DNA from: an uncultured Cocleimonas sp.
Lineage (GTDB): Bacteria > Pseudomonadota > Gammaproteobacteria > Thiotrichales > Thiotrichaceae
Direction of reading: 5' to 3'
DNA length: 64,000 bases
Assembly: GCF_947495625.1 (NCBI RefSeq)
Contig: NZ_CANLZW010000005.1
Coordinates: forward strand, 87,664-151,663
Shown here: positions 47,093-57,185 of the stretch, in pieces
How positions within the stretch are numbered: the first letter of the stretch is position 1
Layout of the letters: the number at the start of each line of letters is the position of its first letter
Notes under the pieces: model-generated
What the model was told of the DNA's origin: nothing
The model's input: the letters and a program-made list of their open reading frames with translations, nothing else
Database searches by the model: none
Translations under genes and position numbers: made by a program

Positions 47093-48277
47093 ATGAATGA
47101 CCCAGTAGTCATCGTAGGTATAGCCCGCACCCCAATGGGCGGTTTTCAAGGTTCATTATCTGATGTGCCAGCAACAGAGCTTGGAGCGACTGCAATAAAA
47201 GCAGCAGTTGAAAGAGCAGGTATCAGTGCAGAAGATGTACAAGAAGTTGTTATGGGTTGTGTGCTTCCGGCAGGGCTTGGACAAGCGCCAGCGCGACAGG
47301 CAAGTTTAGGTGCAGGTCTGCCATTAGCTGCAGGTTGTACCACAGTTAATAAAATGTGCGGTTCAGGAATGAAAGCTGCGATGTTAGCGCATGATTTAAT
47401 CGCAGCAGGTACCAACGATATTATGGTCGCAGGTGGAATGGAAAGCATGTCAAATGCGCCATACTTATTACCAAAAGCTCGCAGCGGAATGCGTATGGGT
47501 CATGCTCAGGCAATGGATCATATGTTCCTCGATGGATTGGAAGATGCCTATGAAAAGGGTCGTTTAATGGGAACATTTGCTGAAGACTGTGCGGATAAGT
47601 ACGAATTTACCAGAGAGTCACAAGACAACTTTGCTATCACTTCTTTGAAACGCGCTCAGGAAGCAACAACTTCTGGTGCATTTGCAGCTGAGATTGCACC
47701 TGTCACTATCAAATCCAGAAAAGGTGAGACGGTTGTTGATTCTGATGAGCAGCCATTCAATGCCAACTTCGAAAAAATTCCAACCTTACGTCCAGCTTTC
47801 AGAAAAGATGGCACAGTAACGGCTGCTAACTCTAGCTCTATTTCTGATGGTGCTGCAGCGCTAACTATGATGAAGCAAAGCGAAGCAGAAAAGAGAGGGT
47901 TAAAGCCTCTCGCTATCATTCGTGGACACAGTACGTTTGCACAAGAGCCAGCATGGTTCTCAACAGCACCTGTTGATGCAATGAAAATACTATTAGAAAA
48001 AGTCGGTTGGTCATCAGCAGAAGTTGATCTGTATGAAGTGAACGAAGCGTTTGCAGTGGTAACAATGGCTGCCATGCATGATCTTGATCTATCTCCAGAT
48101 AAAGTAAATATACACGGTGGTGCTTGTGCCTTAGGTCATCCAATTGGAGCATCGGGTGCACGAATCCTGGTTACTTTAATTTCCGCTTTACAAAAAGAAG
48201 GTCTTAAAAAAGGCATGGCGTCTCTTTGTATCGGTGGTGGTGAAGCCACTGCAATGGCAGTAGAGATAGTCTCCTGA
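47093..48277 (+). CDS. Acetyl-CoA C-acyltransferase (thiolase)
   Basis: 394 residues. Catalytic Cys in VNKMCGSGMKAAMLAHDLI, the His in GGACALGHPIGASGARI and the second Cys in MASLCIGGGEA. Cytosolic biosynthetic-length thiolase. It can cleave acetoacetyl-CoA formed at the end of leucine breakdown into acetyl-CoA. RBS GGAG. Its stop overlaps the next start (TGATG), so it is co-translated with the following dehydrogenase. Confidence 0.94.
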   Translation: MNDPVVIVGIARTPMGGFQGSLSDVPATELGATAIKAAVERAGISAEDVQEVVMGCVLPAGLGQAPARQASLGAGLPLAAGCTTVNKMCGSGMKAAMLAHDLIAAGTNDIMVAGGMESMSNAPYLLPKARSGMRMGHAQAMDHMFLDGLEDAYEKGRLMGTFAEDCADKYEFTRESQDNFAITSLKRAQEATTSGAFAAEIAPVTIKSRKGETVVDSDEQPFNANFEKIPTLRPAFRKDGTVTAANSSSISDGAAALTMMKQSEAEKRGLKPLAIIRGHSTFAQEPAWFSTAPVDAMKILLEKVGWSSAEVDLYEVNEAFAVVTMAAMHDLDLSPDKVNIHGGACALGHPIGASGARILVTLISALQKEGLKKGMASLCIGGGEATAMAVEIVS

Positions 48278-49413
48278 TGATTCTGTCTCAAGAACAAAAG
48301 ATGATTCGTGACATGGCTAGAGATTATGCTCAGTCACGTCTTCTACCTAATGCCGAAGAGTGGGATAAAACCAGCCACTTTCCTGCAAAAGAACTTAAAG
48401 AAATGGGTGAGTTAGGCCTTTATGGTATGACAATGCCTGAAGAATGGGGCGGTTCAGATATTGACTACGTCTCGTTCGCTTTAGCTATTGAAGAAATAGC
48501 TGCAGGTGATGGAGCATGCTCCACTATTTTGAGTGTAAACAATTCAGTCGTTTGTGGTCCTTTATTAAAGTTTGGTAGCGACTTCCTAAAAGAAACCTAT
48601 TTAAAGCCATTGGCTTCTGGTGAGAAGTTAGGTTGTTTTTGTTTGACCGAGCCTCAGGCTGGGTCGGATGCTTCATCCTTAAAAACCAAAGCAGTAAAAG
48701 AGGGTGATAGTTATGTTATCAGTGGAACCAAACAATTCATCACATCGGGTAAATATGCAGATGTAGCCATTGTATTTGCGGTAACAGATCCAGGAGCGGG
48801 TAAACGAGGCATTAGTGCATTTGCAGTACCTACTGATAACCCGGGTTATAAGGTGGCATCCCTTGAAGAAAAAATGGGACAACATGCCTCTGATACTGCG
48901 CAAATATTTTTTGATGCTTGTCGGATACCTGCTGATCACTTAATTGGCAAAGAAGGCGAGGGTTACAAGATTGCATTGAGTAATCTAGAAAGTGGTCGAA
49001 TCGGTATTGCCGCACAGTGCGTTGGTATGGCTCGAGCAGCTTACGAAGCATCATTACAGTATGCGAAAGAACGAGAAAGTTTCGGCAAGCTTATTCAGGA
49101 ACACCAAGCAATTAGTTTCCGTTTAGCTGATATGGCGACTCAATTAGAAGCAGCACACTTAATGGTGATGAATGCAGCAGAACTGAGAGATGCTGAGCTG
49201 CCTTGTTTGAAGGAAGCCTGCATGGCTAAACTGTTTGCTTCTGAAGTGGCTGAAAAGATATGTTCTGATGCGATTCAAATTCATGGTGGTTACGGTTACT
49301 TAAAAGATTTTCCTGTCGAACGTATTTTTAGAGATGTTCGTGTGGCACAAATCTACGAAGGTACCAGTGATATTCAACGCATAGTTATCGCAAGACAAAT
49401 AACAGCAGATTAA
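48277..49413 (+). CDS. Acyl-CoA dehydrogenase (short/branched chain)
   Basis: 378 residues. Motifs LTEPQAGSDASSLKTKAVK, SGRIGIAAQCVGMARAAYEAS, IQIHGGYGYLKDFPVERIFRDVRVAQIYEGTSDIQRIVIAR. The second dehydrogenase in the same operon as liuA; may act on isobutyryl-CoA or 2-methylbutyryl-CoA (short/branched substrates), or on butyryl-CoA from the mutase. Start shares one base with the thiolase stop. Confidence 0.92.
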   Translation: MILSQEQKMIRDMARDYAQSRLLPNAEEWDKTSHFPAKELKEMGELGLYGMTMPEEWGGSDIDYVSFALAIEEIAAGDGACSTILSVNNSVVCGPLLKFGSDFLKETYLKPLASGEKLGCFCLTEPQAGSDASSLKTKAVKEGDSYVISGTKQFITSGKYADVAIVFAVTDPGAGKRGISAFAVPTDNPGYKVASLEEKMGQHASDTAQIFFDACRIPADHLIGKEGEGYKIALSNLESGRIGIAAQCVGMARAAYEASLQYAKERESFGKLIQEHQAISFRLADMATQLEAAHLMVMNAAELRDAELPCLKEACMAKLFASEVAEKICSDAIQIHGGYGYLKDFPVERIFRDVRVAQIYEGTSDIQRIVIARQITAD

Positions 49414-49480
49414 TCATAGAAAGAAGCAATATAGAAACAAGATAGAAATAATAGAGTCTAACGGGAGTTCCATAAACTAA

Positions 49481-51091
49481 ATGGGTGTTATTAAAAGCAA
49501 AATAAATTCACGCTCTGAAGGCTTTCTTCATAATCAGAAGCTGATGAAAGAGGTCGTTGCTGACTTACGTGAAAAGGTTGCTCAGATTTCTTTGGGTGGT
49601 AGTGAGAGTGCGCGCGAAAAGCACTTGAGCCGCGGCAAATTACTTCCTCGTGAACGCATTCGTGTATTACTTGATGTGGGTTCGCCATTCCTTGAAATCT
49701 CTCAGTTTGCGGGTTTTGGAATGTACGGTAAGGATCAGATTTCTGCCGGAGGCATGGTCGTTGGTATTGGTCGAGTCAGCGGTCAGGAATGCATGGTCGT
49801 TGCGAATGATGCAACCGTAAAGGGTGGTACGTATTATCCCATTACGGTAAAAAAGCATTTACGCGCACAAGCTATCGCTTTAGAAAATAACTTACCTTGT
49901 ATTTACCTGGTAGATTCAGGTGGCGCACATTTACCGAGTCAGGATGATGTGTTTGCTGATCGCGAGCATTTCGGACGAATCTTCTTTAATCAAACCAATA
50001 TGTCAGCCCAGGGAATTCCACAAATTGCCGTGGTAATGGGGTCTTGTACAGCAGGTGGCGCTTATGTGCCTGCGATGTCTGATCAAAGTATTATTGTAAA
50101 AAATCAGGGCACTATCTTTTTAGGTGGTCCACCTCTAGTTAAAGCTGCAACGGGTGAAGTGGTAAGTGCTGAGGACCTTGGTGGAGCTGATGTACATTCA
50201 AAAGTATCCGGTGTAACAGATCATTATGCGATGAACGATTCGCATGCTTTAGGGATGGCGCGCGAAGTAGTAAGCACGCTAAATCGTAAGAAAGATCCAG
50301 ATGTAGTAATCAAAAAATCAGTGGATCCTTTATATCCGATTGATGAGTTATACGGAATTGTGCCAAACGATTTACGTAAGCCATACGATATTCGTGAAGT
50401 GATTGCGAGACTCGTTGATGGTAGTGAGTTCGATGAATTCAAACGTCTTTATGGAACAACGCTAATCTGTGGTTTTGCGCACATTCACGGTTACCCAGTA
50501 GGTATCGTTGCTAATAACGGCATTCTTTTCTCAGAATCTGCACTTAAAGGTGCGCACTTTGTTGAGCTATGTTCGCAACGTGGAATACCACTCGTTTTTC
50601 TTCAAAATATCACCGGTTTCATGGTAGGTAAAAAGTACGAAGAAGGCGGCATCGCCAAAGATGGCGCGAAAATGGTAACTGCCGTTGCCTGTGCAAAAGT
50701 ACCTAAGTTTACCGTGGTAGTTGGCGGTAGTTTTGGTGCAGGTAACTATGCAATGTGTGGTCGAGCCTACGGTGGAAGATTCCTCTGGATGTGGCCAAAT
50801 GCACGTATTTCAGTTATGGGTGGCGAGCAAGCGGCAAGTGTTCTCGCACAAGTGACCAGAGACTCATTGGAAAAACGTGGCAAAGAATGGTCGGCAGAAG
50901 AGGAAGAGGCATTTATGAAACCTGTGCGTGAACAGTATGAAACGCAGGGTCACCCATATTATGCCAGTGCCAGACTTTGGGATGACGGAATCATTGATCC
51001 GATAGACACAAGAAAAGTACTCGGTTTAGCTATTTCTGCTTCTTTAAACAAGCCAATAGAAAAGACCGAATTCGGCATATTCCGGATGTAA
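49481..51091 (+). CDS. liuB: 3-methylcrotonyl-CoA carboxylase, carboxyltransferase subunit
   Basis: 536 residues, typical length. N-terminal carboxyltransferase half has [24 protein letters not shown] and [19 protein letters not shown]; the conserved oxyanion glycines are in [15 protein letters not shown] and [18 protein letters not shown]. The C-terminal half has [15 protein letters not shown] and [16 protein letters not shown]. It transfers carboxyl from carboxybiotin to 3-methylcrotonyl-CoA. Followed by the hydratase. Confidence 0.96.
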   Translation: MGVIKSKINSRSEGFLHNQKLMKEVVADLREKVAQISLGGSESAREKHLSRGKLLPRERIRVLLDVGSPFLEISQFAGFGMYGKDQISAGGMVVGIGRVSGQECMVVANDATVKGGTYYPITVKKHLRAQAIALENNLPCIYLVDSGGAHLPSQDDVFADREHFGRIFFNQTNMSAQGIPQIAVVMGSCTAGGAYVPAMSDQSIIVKNQGTIFLGGPPLVKAATGEVVSAEDLGGADVHSKVSGVTDHYAMNDSHALGMAREVVSTLNRKKDPDVVIKKSVDPLYPIDELYGIVPNDLRKPYDIREVIARLVDGSEFDEFKRLYGTTLICGFAHIHGYPVGIVANNGILFSESALKGAHFVELCSQRGIPLVFLQNITGFMVGKKYEEGGIAKDGAKMVTAVACAKVPKFTVVVGGSFGAGNYAMCGRAYGGRFLWMWPNARISVMGGEQAASVLAQVTRDSLEKRGKEWSAEEEEAFMKPVREQYETQGHPYYASARLWDDGIIDPIDTRKVLGLAISASLNKPIEKTEFGIFRM

Positions 51092-51103
51092 TGGGAGATT
51101 ATT

Positions 51104-51895
51104 ATGTCAGATAGCTCGCTTACATTAAACAAAGATCCTAGAGGGGTTGTTACTTTAAGTATCAATCGTCCTGAGATTCACAATGCATTCGATGATGTGT
51201 TGATTGCAGAACTCATCGAAGCGTTAGACAGTGTTGAAAATGATTCAGAAGCGCGTGTACTGATTCTACGATCTGAAGGAAAGAGTTTTTCCGCAGGTGC
51301 TGATTTACGTTGGATGCGCCGCATGGCGGATTACACTGCTGAAGAAAACAAGGCTGACGCGATGGAATTAGCGGCCTTAATGAAAAAGCTAAATACATTG
51401 AATATTCCAACCATTGCCAGAGTACAAGGTGCAGCATTTGGCGGTGGAGTAGGCTTGGTTGCCTGTTGTGATATTGCGATTGGTTCTACTAAAGCGCTAT
51501 TTTGTTTATCAGAAGTTCGTCTCGGATTAATGCCTGCGGTGATTTCACCTTATGTGGTCACTGCCATGGGTGAGCGCGCATCACGCAGATATTTCTTAAC
51601 CGCAGAACGCTTTAATGCAGAAGAAGCATTACGGGTTAATCTTTTACATGAAATGGTAGAAGAAGATGATCTCGATTCAACCATTGAAGACATCACAAAA
51701 AACCTGCTAAAAGGTGGGGGGTGTTCTTTAACAGCTGCCAAAGACTTAATTTTTGCTGTTTCATCAAGGCCAACAACGGATGAGTTAATCGAAGATACTG
51801 CGGAACGTATTACCAAGGCAAGAGCTTCGGATGAGGGTAAAGAAGGGCTAAATGCATTTCTTGAGAAAAGATCGCCTAACTGGGTTAAAAACTAA
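51104..51895 (+). CDS. liuC: Methylglutaconyl-CoA hydratase
   Basis: 263 residues, crotonase fold: GKSFSAGADLRWMRRMADY, RVQGAAFGGGVGLVACCDIAIG, CLSEVRLGLMPAVISPYVV. The Ala/Gly-rich oxyanion holes and the LRWMRRM segment fit this family. It adds water to 3-methylglutaconyl-CoA to give HMG-CoA. RBS GGGAG. A stretch at 51708-51725 matches the G6 right end but here encodes KGGGCS in the normal position of this family, so it is probably chance. Between liuB (12 bases) and liuD (21 bases). Confidence 0.93.
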   Translation: MSDSSLTLNKDPRGVVTLSINRPEIHNAFDDVLIAELIEALDSVENDSEARVLILRSEGKSFSAGADLRWMRRMADYTAEENKADAMELAALMKKLNTLNIPTIARVQGAAFGGGVGLVACCDIAIGSTKALFCLSEVRLGLMPAVISPYVVTAMGERASRRYFLTAERFNAEEALRVNLLHEMVEEDDLDSTIEDITKNLLKGGGCSLTAAKDLIFAVSSRPTTDELIEDTAERITKARASDEGKEGLNAFLEKRSPNWVKN

Positions 51896-51916
51896 AGTAA
51901 TAAAAGACTAGAATTT

Positions 51917-53959
51917 ATGTTTAATAAAATACTAATAGCCAATCGCGGTGAAATCGCCTGTCGAATCGCCCGAACTGCCCGAAGAATGGGTATTGCAACA
52001 GTCGCCGTTTACTCAGAGGCTGACGCAAATGCGATGCACGTTAAAGCGTGTGACGAAGCTTATTTAATTGGCCCAGCTCCAGCCGCAGATAGTTACTTAC
52101 AAGCAGATAAAATACTCGAAGTAGCGAAAAAATCTGGGGCACAAGCAGTGCATCCCGGTTATGGCTTTATGTCTGAAAATGCGAGTTTCTCAAAGGCATG
52201 TAAAGATGCGGGAATCGTATTTATCGGCCCACCAGAATCTGCCATTATTTCTATGGGTTCTAAAAGTGAAGCCAAAATAGTGATGACCGAAGCAGGCGTG
52301 CCGTTAGTGCCTGGTTATCATGGCGACGATCAGGATGTAGCAACACTCAAGAAAGAATCAGACGCTATTGGCTTCCCACAGTTAATCAAAGCAACAGCGG
52401 GTGGCGGTGGTAAAGGAATGCGCGTTGTGAATAGCAGCGCTGAATTTGAAGCTGCTTTGACTTCCTGTAAGCGCGAATCTAAAGCCTCTTTCGGTGACGA
52501 TAAGGTTTTAATCGAGCGTTATTTAACCGCTCCACGACATGTGGAATTACAGATTTTTGCTGATACGCATGGCAACGCCGTTCATGTATTCGAACGTGAC
52601 TGTTCTATTCAACGTCGTCATCAAAAAGTCATAGAAGAAGCGCCAGCGCCAGGAATGACGGAAGAATTACGTGCAGCAATGGGTAAAGCCGCGATTGATT
52701 CTGCGAAAGCAATTAACTATGTTGGTGCAGGTACCGTTGAGTTCTTGCTCGATACCGATGGCAGTTTCTTCTTCATGGAAATGAATACCCGTCTACAAGT
52801 TGAACACCCAATCAGTGAAATGATTTCTGGGCAGGATTTGGTTAAATGGCAATTCCTGGTTGCATCAGGCGAACCACTTCCATTAACTCAGGAAGAGTTG
52901 AAAATTAACGGTCATGCTTTTGAAGCCCGTATCTATGCAGAATCACCCGAGAATGATTTCTTACCTGCTACCGGAACACTCGAATACCTAAAAACCCCAG
53001 AGGCTAATAAACACATCCGCGTTGATACCGGAGTGCAACAAGGTGATGAAGTCAGTGTTTATTATGATCCGATGATTGCCAAGCTAATCGTTTGGGATAA
53101 AGATCGAGACAGTGCTTTACGTCAGATGAAAGCAGCATTGCTGGATTATCAAATACTCGGTTTAAGTACCAATTTAGAGTTTCTTTCAAAGCTTTTTTCA
53201 GCACCTGCGTTTGCAAGAGAAGAGCTTGATACAGGATTTATTGAGAAAAACGAATCCGATTTATTTTTAAATCAAGATGAAAAAGACAGTTCAGCGCCAA
53301 GTGAAGTCATGGCATTAACGTGTCTGTATGAATTATTACAGATCAAAGCTACAGCCAAAGCCGTTCAGTCAGCCACCGCTGATCCTTCTTCTCCTTGGGG
53401 GATTGGTGATGGCTGGCAACTTAATCAGGATAACTTTAACTCTATCGATTTAGAGGTAAATGGAACACAGTCCCGCATTATTGCTCATTACCGAAAACAA
53501 GGTTATCAACTCGATTTTGCTGATATTGGTAATGAAGGTAATGGTAAAGAAAATAATCCGAGCCTAATGATCTCAGGCACGATGCTGAATGATAATGTAC
53601 TTTCAGCCGAGCTTGACGATCGTAAATTAAGCGCTACTTTTATAAAGAAAAATCAACAGATTAGCATTCTATTTGAAGGCCGAGTGTGGAATATCACGAT
53701 TCATGATCCGCGTATGGATGCGATGGAAAATGAAGGGCAGGCAGGTGGCTTGGTCGCGCCAATGCCAGGTTCTGTTGTTGCCGTTGAAGTGAACGTAGGT
53801 GATGAAGTCAAAGAAGGTGATATCCTGGTTATCGTTGAAGCAATGAAGATGGAACATTCCATAGCTGCACCTAAAGACGGAACGGTAAAAGAGATCTACT
53901 TCGGTGTGGGTGATCAAGTTGAAGACGGCGATGAGCTGTTGAGCTTGAGTGATAAGTAG
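51917..53959 (+). CDS. liuD: 3-methylcrotonyl-CoA carboxylase, biotin carboxylase and carrier subunit
   Basis: 680 residues. N-terminal biotin carboxylase with IANRGEIACRIARTARRMGI, ATP-grasp loop ATAGGGGKGMRVV, catalytic region EMNTRLQVEHPI. The C-terminal carrier domain holds the biotin Lys in VEAMKMEHSIAAPKDG. It carboxylates biotin with ATP and bicarbonate and gives it to LiuB. Cytosolic heteromer. Biotin ligase is encoded elsewhere. Confidence 0.96.
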   Translation: MFNKILIANRGEIACRIARTARRMGIATVAVYSEADANAMHVKACDEAYLIGPAPAADSYLQADKILEVAKKSGAQAVHPGYGFMSENASFSKACKDAGIVFIGPPESAIISMGSKSEAKIVMTEAGVPLVPGYHGDDQDVATLKKESDAIGFPQLIKATAGGGGKGMRVVNSSAEFEAALTSCKRESKASFGDDKVLIERYLTAPRHVELQIFADTHGNAVHVFERDCSIQRRHQKVIEEAPAPGMTEELRAAMGKAAIDSAKAINYVGAGTVEFLLDTDGSFFFMEMNTRLQVEHPISEMISGQDLVKWQFLVASGEPLPLTQEELKINGHAFEARIYAESPENDFLPATGTLEYLKTPEANKHIRVDTGVQQGDEVSVYYDPMIAKLIVWDKDRDSALRQMKAALLDYQILGLSTNLEFLSKLFSAPAFAREELDTGFIEKNESDLFLNQDEKDSSAPSEVMALTCLYELLQIKATAKAVQSATADPSSPWGIGDGWQLNQDNFNSIDLEVNGTQSRIIAHYRKQGYQLDFADIGNEGNGKENNPSLMISGTMLNDNVLSAELDDRKLSATFIKKNQQISILFEGRVWNITIHDPRMDAMENEGQAGGLVAPMPGSVVAVEVNVGDEVKEGDILVIVEAMKMEHSIAAPKDGTVKEIYFGVGDQVEDGDELLSLSDK

Positions 53960-53989
53960 TGATAAGGACAAGGAATAAAAGGTAAAACG

Positions 53990-54886
53990 ATGTCTCTGCC
54001 TACACATGTAAAAATAGTCGAAGTCGGTGCCCGCGATGGTTTGCAAAATGAATCAACGCCGGTCTCTGTCGAAGTCAAAATAAGCCTTATCGAAAAATTA
54101 GCCGAGGCGGGATTACCCGTGGTTGAAGCAGCCAGTTTTGTTTCACCAAAATGGGTGCCACAAATGGCTGGCAGTGTTGAGGTATTCAAAGGCATCAACC
54201 AAAAAGCCAATGTGAATTATCCGGCGCTTGTTCCTAATATCAGAGGTTTAGAAAGCGCACTTGAATCTGGCGTTAAAGAAATCGCCGTATTCGCAGCCGC
54301 ATCTGAATCATTCACGCAGAAAAACATCAACTGTAGCATTGAAGAAAGCATTAACCGTTATACAGAAGTCATTGAAAAAGCATTAGAAAATGACCTCAAA
54401 GTACGGGGGTATGTTTCTTGTACCTTAGGTTGTCCTTACGAAGGTGAAATAGTTTCGACCAAAGTCACTGAAGTCTCAAAACGATTGAGTGACCTTGGCT
54501 GTTACGAGATTTCTCTTGGCGATACCATAGGTACAGGTACACCCATAAAAGCTCAGCAAATGATTGAAACGGTGGCTAAGCAAGTGCCAATGGATCAACT
54601 AGCTGCGCATTTTCACGATACCTATGGACAAGCATTGGCTAACTTATTTGCAGTCATGCAACTAGGCATATCTACCATAGATAGCTCAGTTTCTGGTTTG
54701 GGTGGTTGTCCGTATGCGAAAGGCGCTACCGGTAATGTCGCCACTGAAGATGTCATCTACATGCTAAATGGAATGGGGATTGAAACGGGAGTAGATCTGG
54801 ATAAATTGCTCGAAGCAGGGCGTTACATATCCGATCAATTAGGCCGTAAACCTAATTCCAATGTCGGTGTAGCTAGATATTCCTAA
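53990..54886 (+). CDS. liuE: Hydroxymethylglutaryl-CoA lyase
   Basis: 298 residues. The family runs from VKIVEVGARDGLQNESTPVS to GYVSCTLGCPYEG; metal ligands in HFHDTYGQALANL; catalytic Cys in SSVSGLGGCPYAKGATGNVATED. The product is acetoacetate plus acetyl-CoA, the last liu step. RBS AAGGAA with spacing to the ATG. Last gene of the operon; a 220-bp AT-rich gap follows. Confidence 0.96.
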   Translation: MSLPTHVKIVEVGARDGLQNESTPVSVEVKISLIEKLAEAGLPVVEAASFVSPKWVPQMAGSVEVFKGINQKANVNYPALVPNIRGLESALESGVKEIAVFAAASESFTQKNINCSIEESINRYTEVIEKALENDLKVRGYVSCTLGCPYEGEIVSTKVTEVSKRLSDLGCYEISLGDTIGTGTPIKAQQMIETVAKQVPMDQLAAHFHDTYGQALANLFAVMQLGISTIDSSVSGLGGCPYAKGATGNVATEDVIYMLNGMGIETGVDLDKLLEAGRYISDQLGRKPNSNVGVARYS

Positions 54887-55107
54887 GCTTTAGAATATCT
54901 AATTATCAAAAACAAACAACTCAGAGATCTTTACGCGAGATTATGGCGAGATAAAAAATAGCGTAATTTCATCTGTTTTTCATAAAAATGAGGTTAATAG
55001 CAGGGCTTTTGAGCGAATTTTTAGGGGAAATAGGGGGAATTCAAGCATTTTTAATCCGTCATTTATCTCGTGCAAAGGTCTCCTTATTAACAATAACGAG
55101 GTAAATC

Positions 55108-55719
55108 ATGCCATTACCCAATCCAGTAGAACGTAAAAAATTACATGATCGAAAGATTCATTGTGAAGGGTTTAAGCGTGCCGATGGCTTATATGATATC
55201 GAAGCGCGTCTTGTTGATTTACGCACATTCGATTGCAGTTATGATGAAGTACATCGTGGTGGTTTAATAAAAGCGGGCGAACCCGTTCACGATATCTATT
55301 TAAGAGTCACTATAGATTTAAAATTTGTGATTCAAGAAGTCTATGCCGCTTCTGACGCCACCCCATTTAATGTATGCCCCAAAGCAACATCAGCAATGAA
55401 AGAATTAGTGGGTTTAAGAATTGGCCCGGGTTGGGTTCGTGAAGCAAAACAACGTATTGGAACCGACATCAGTTGTACTCACTTAATGGATTTATTGCGT
55501 CCCCTCGCCACCACCGCCTATCAAACAATGTATGCTGAAATTGAAGAAAAAGCACAGAATAAACCGAATCGGGGCAAGCCCCCAATTATCGGTACCTGTT
55601 TAGCGATGGCGGCTGATGGCGAAGTCGTTATGAAACGCTGGCCACAATTCTATGAGCCTAAGAATTCCAATGAGAACAAAGAAACCAAAGAGCTAAGCGA
55701 ATCAAGCGAGCCGAGTTAA
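55108..55719 (+). CDS. DUF2889-family protein
   Basis: 203 residues. The DUF2889 pattern: HDRKIHCEGFKRADGLYDIEARLVDLRTFDC, HDIYLRVTIDLKFVIQEVYAASDATPFNVCP and LVGLRIGPGWVREAKQRIGTDISCTHLMDLLRP with a conserved C-T-H and a following Gln (TAYQTMY). Function is not established; in betaproteobacterial and marine genomes the gene often accompanies acyl-CoA metabolism. The C-terminal ~20 residues are acidic low-complexity. RBS GAGG. Followed after 90 bases by an enoyl-CoA hydratase gene. Confidence 0.85.
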   Translation: MPLPNPVERKKLHDRKIHCEGFKRADGLYDIEARLVDLRTFDCSYDEVHRGGLIKAGEPVHDIYLRVTIDLKFVIQEVYAASDATPFNVCPKATSAMKELVGLRIGPGWVREAKQRIGTDISCTHLMDLLRPLATTAYQTMYAEIEEKAQNKPNRGKPPIIGTCLAMAADGEVVMKRWPQFYEPKNSNENKETKELSESSEPS

Positions 55720-55809
55720 TAGCCTAGCCCAGTTTAGGTCGAGCCAAGTTAATACCGAGAAAAGTTAAGGCCAAATCAGATAACCAAAAACACTTCATTC
55801 AAGGACATC

Positions 55810-56589
55810 ATGGAATACTCACACTTACTAGTCAGCACTAGCGATACTCATATCGGAACGATCACATTAAACAGTCCAGATACCATGAATACGTTTACCA
55901 CGAAAATGGCATCTGAGCTTCACCATGCACTCACTGAACTAGACGCCGATAAAAACGTACGAGTCATATTACTTAAAGCGAATGGACGATCATTCAGTGC
56001 AGGAATAGACGTAAACGAATTAGAAGGCAAATCAGCTAACGAATATCGTCAGTGGATTGAGCATATGGAAAAACCACTGATAAGCATTTCCAAATTACAG
56101 AAGCCAGTCATCGCTCAACTTCAAGGGGTCGCAGCTGCCAATGGAATGGGCTTAGTCGCTTCCGCAGATTTGGTGATTGCCTCAGAGAAATCCAGAATGG
56201 GACTAACCGCAATCAATGTCGGCTTAAATTGTGTCGGTCCAGTGATACCTGTAGCACGTTGCGTAGGTCGAAAGAAAGCGATGGAACTGTTGCTGTACGG
56301 AAACCTGATAGACGCTAAAGAAGCCTTGGATTTAGGCTTGATCAATAGAATAGTCAGCGACGATGAGCTTGAAAGCGAAGCCTTGAAATGGGCAGAAAAA
56401 CTAGCACAAAAAAGCCCAATTGCTGTGCAAATCGCGAAGACCGCATTCTACAATTCAGAAGATATGGAATACGAAAAGCAATTTGCCTATATGAACGAAG
56501 CGTTTGCACGTTTGTGTTCAACAGATGATGCGAAAGAGGGCGTTAATGCCTTTTTTGCGAAACGTACTCCACAGTGGACAGAAAGATAA
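55810..56589 (+). CDS. Enoyl-CoA hydratase/isomerase family protein
   Basis: 259 residues, crotonase fold: GRSFSAGIDVNELEGKSAN and IAQLQGVAAANGMGLVASADLVIAS, then MGLTAINVGLNCVGPVIPVARCVGRKKAMELL. The catalytic Glu pair of hydratases is not obvious; an isomerase or hydrolase role is also possible. RBS AAGGAC before the ATG. Third crotonase gene in the window besides liuC and 21892-22707. Confidence 0.88.
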   Translation: MEYSHLLVSTSDTHIGTITLNSPDTMNTFTTKMASELHHALTELDADKNVRVILLKANGRSFSAGIDVNELEGKSANEYRQWIEHMEKPLISISKLQKPVIAQLQGVAAANGMGLVASADLVIASEKSRMGLTAINVGLNCVGPVIPVARCVGRKKAMELLLYGNLIDAKEALDLGLINRIVSDDELESEALKWAEKLAQKSPIAVQIAKTAFYNSEDMEYEKQFAYMNEAFARLCSTDDAKEGVNAFFAKRTPQWTER

Positions 56590-56678
56590 TATAAAATCAC
56601 GACAAAGTTTTGATTTAAAAATCGCAATACATTTAGCAATACAACCAGCAAACAAACACAACCAGATTTGGAGAAAAA

Positions 56679-57047
56679 ATGAGCTACAACACAGATAATA
56701 TCTTTGCAAAAATCCTTCGCGGAGAAATCCCGTGTGACAAAGTATACGAAGACGATTACGCACTAGCGTTTAATGATATTTCACCACAAGCACCGGTGCA
56801 TGTATTGATAATTCCTAAGGGTGCATATATCTCATTTGATGATTTTTCATCAACAGCATCAGCAGAAGAAATGTCAGGTTTCTATCAGGCAGTGCAAAAA
56901 GTAGCGACCCAGTTAGGTCTGCAACAAAACGGCTATCGCGTGCTTTCGAATATGGGGGCAGATGCACATCAAGAAGTCCCACACTATCATTTACATCTAT
57001 TTGCAGGTTGTGATTTAGGCAGAATGGTTAAAGCAGGACTTGTATAA
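56679..57047 (+). CDS. HIT-family protein (HinT-like)
   Basis: 122 residues. The histidine-triad motif HYHLHLFAG at the C-terminus and IFAKILRGEIPCDKVYEDDYALAFNDISPQAPVHVLIIPKG identify a HinT-type nucleotide phosphoramidase/hydrolase. Cytosolic, housekeeping. RBS GGAGA. Its stop lies 12 bases before a G6 copy that faces it. Confidence 0.93.
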   Translation: MSYNTDNIFAKILRGEIPCDKVYEDDYALAFNDISPQAPVHVLIIPKGAYISFDDFSSTASAEEMSGFYQAVQKVATQLGLQQNGYRVLSNMGADAHQEVPHYHLHLFAGCDLGRMVKAGLV

Positions 57048-57059
57048 TCAGTTTTAAAA

Positions 57060-57140
57060 CACACCCCCTACTTATGAATGATATTACGTTTTAGTTGTTT
57101 GAAAACGTAAATAGAATTTATGCTTCGCGAGGCACTTTTT
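57060..57140 (-). repeat. G6 dispersed repeat, copy 12 (full-length form)
   Basis: Minus strand AAAAAGTGCCTCGCGAAGCA, hairpin TTACGTTTT/AAAACGTAA, then ATCATTCATAAGTAGGGGG. About 80 bp that align with copy 3 at 9784-9865 with few differences. Confidence 0.9.
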
Positions 57141-57141
57141 A

Positions 57142-57170
57142 TAAAAAGGGCGTAAAAGTAGGGGGGTGAC
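57142..57170 (+). repeat. G6 dispersed repeat, copy 13 (short form, head-to-head with copy 12)
   Basis: TAAAAAGGGCGTAAAAGTAG followed by GGGGGTGAC. Together copies 12 and 13 form an inverted pair whose outer C- and G-runs can base-pair, between the convergent HIT and nudC genes. Confidence 0.87.
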
Positions 57171-57185
57171 TTTGGCTCTGGGACT

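Noticed and set aside
47146..47448. Long antisense frames within the liu operon (also 43802-44380, 53669-54046)
   Set aside because: Antisense shadows of conserved genes, without RBS.
51708..51725. Match to the G6 repeat right end inside liuC
   Set aside because: It encodes KGGGCS at the normal place of the family, with no change in length; likely chance or codon use.
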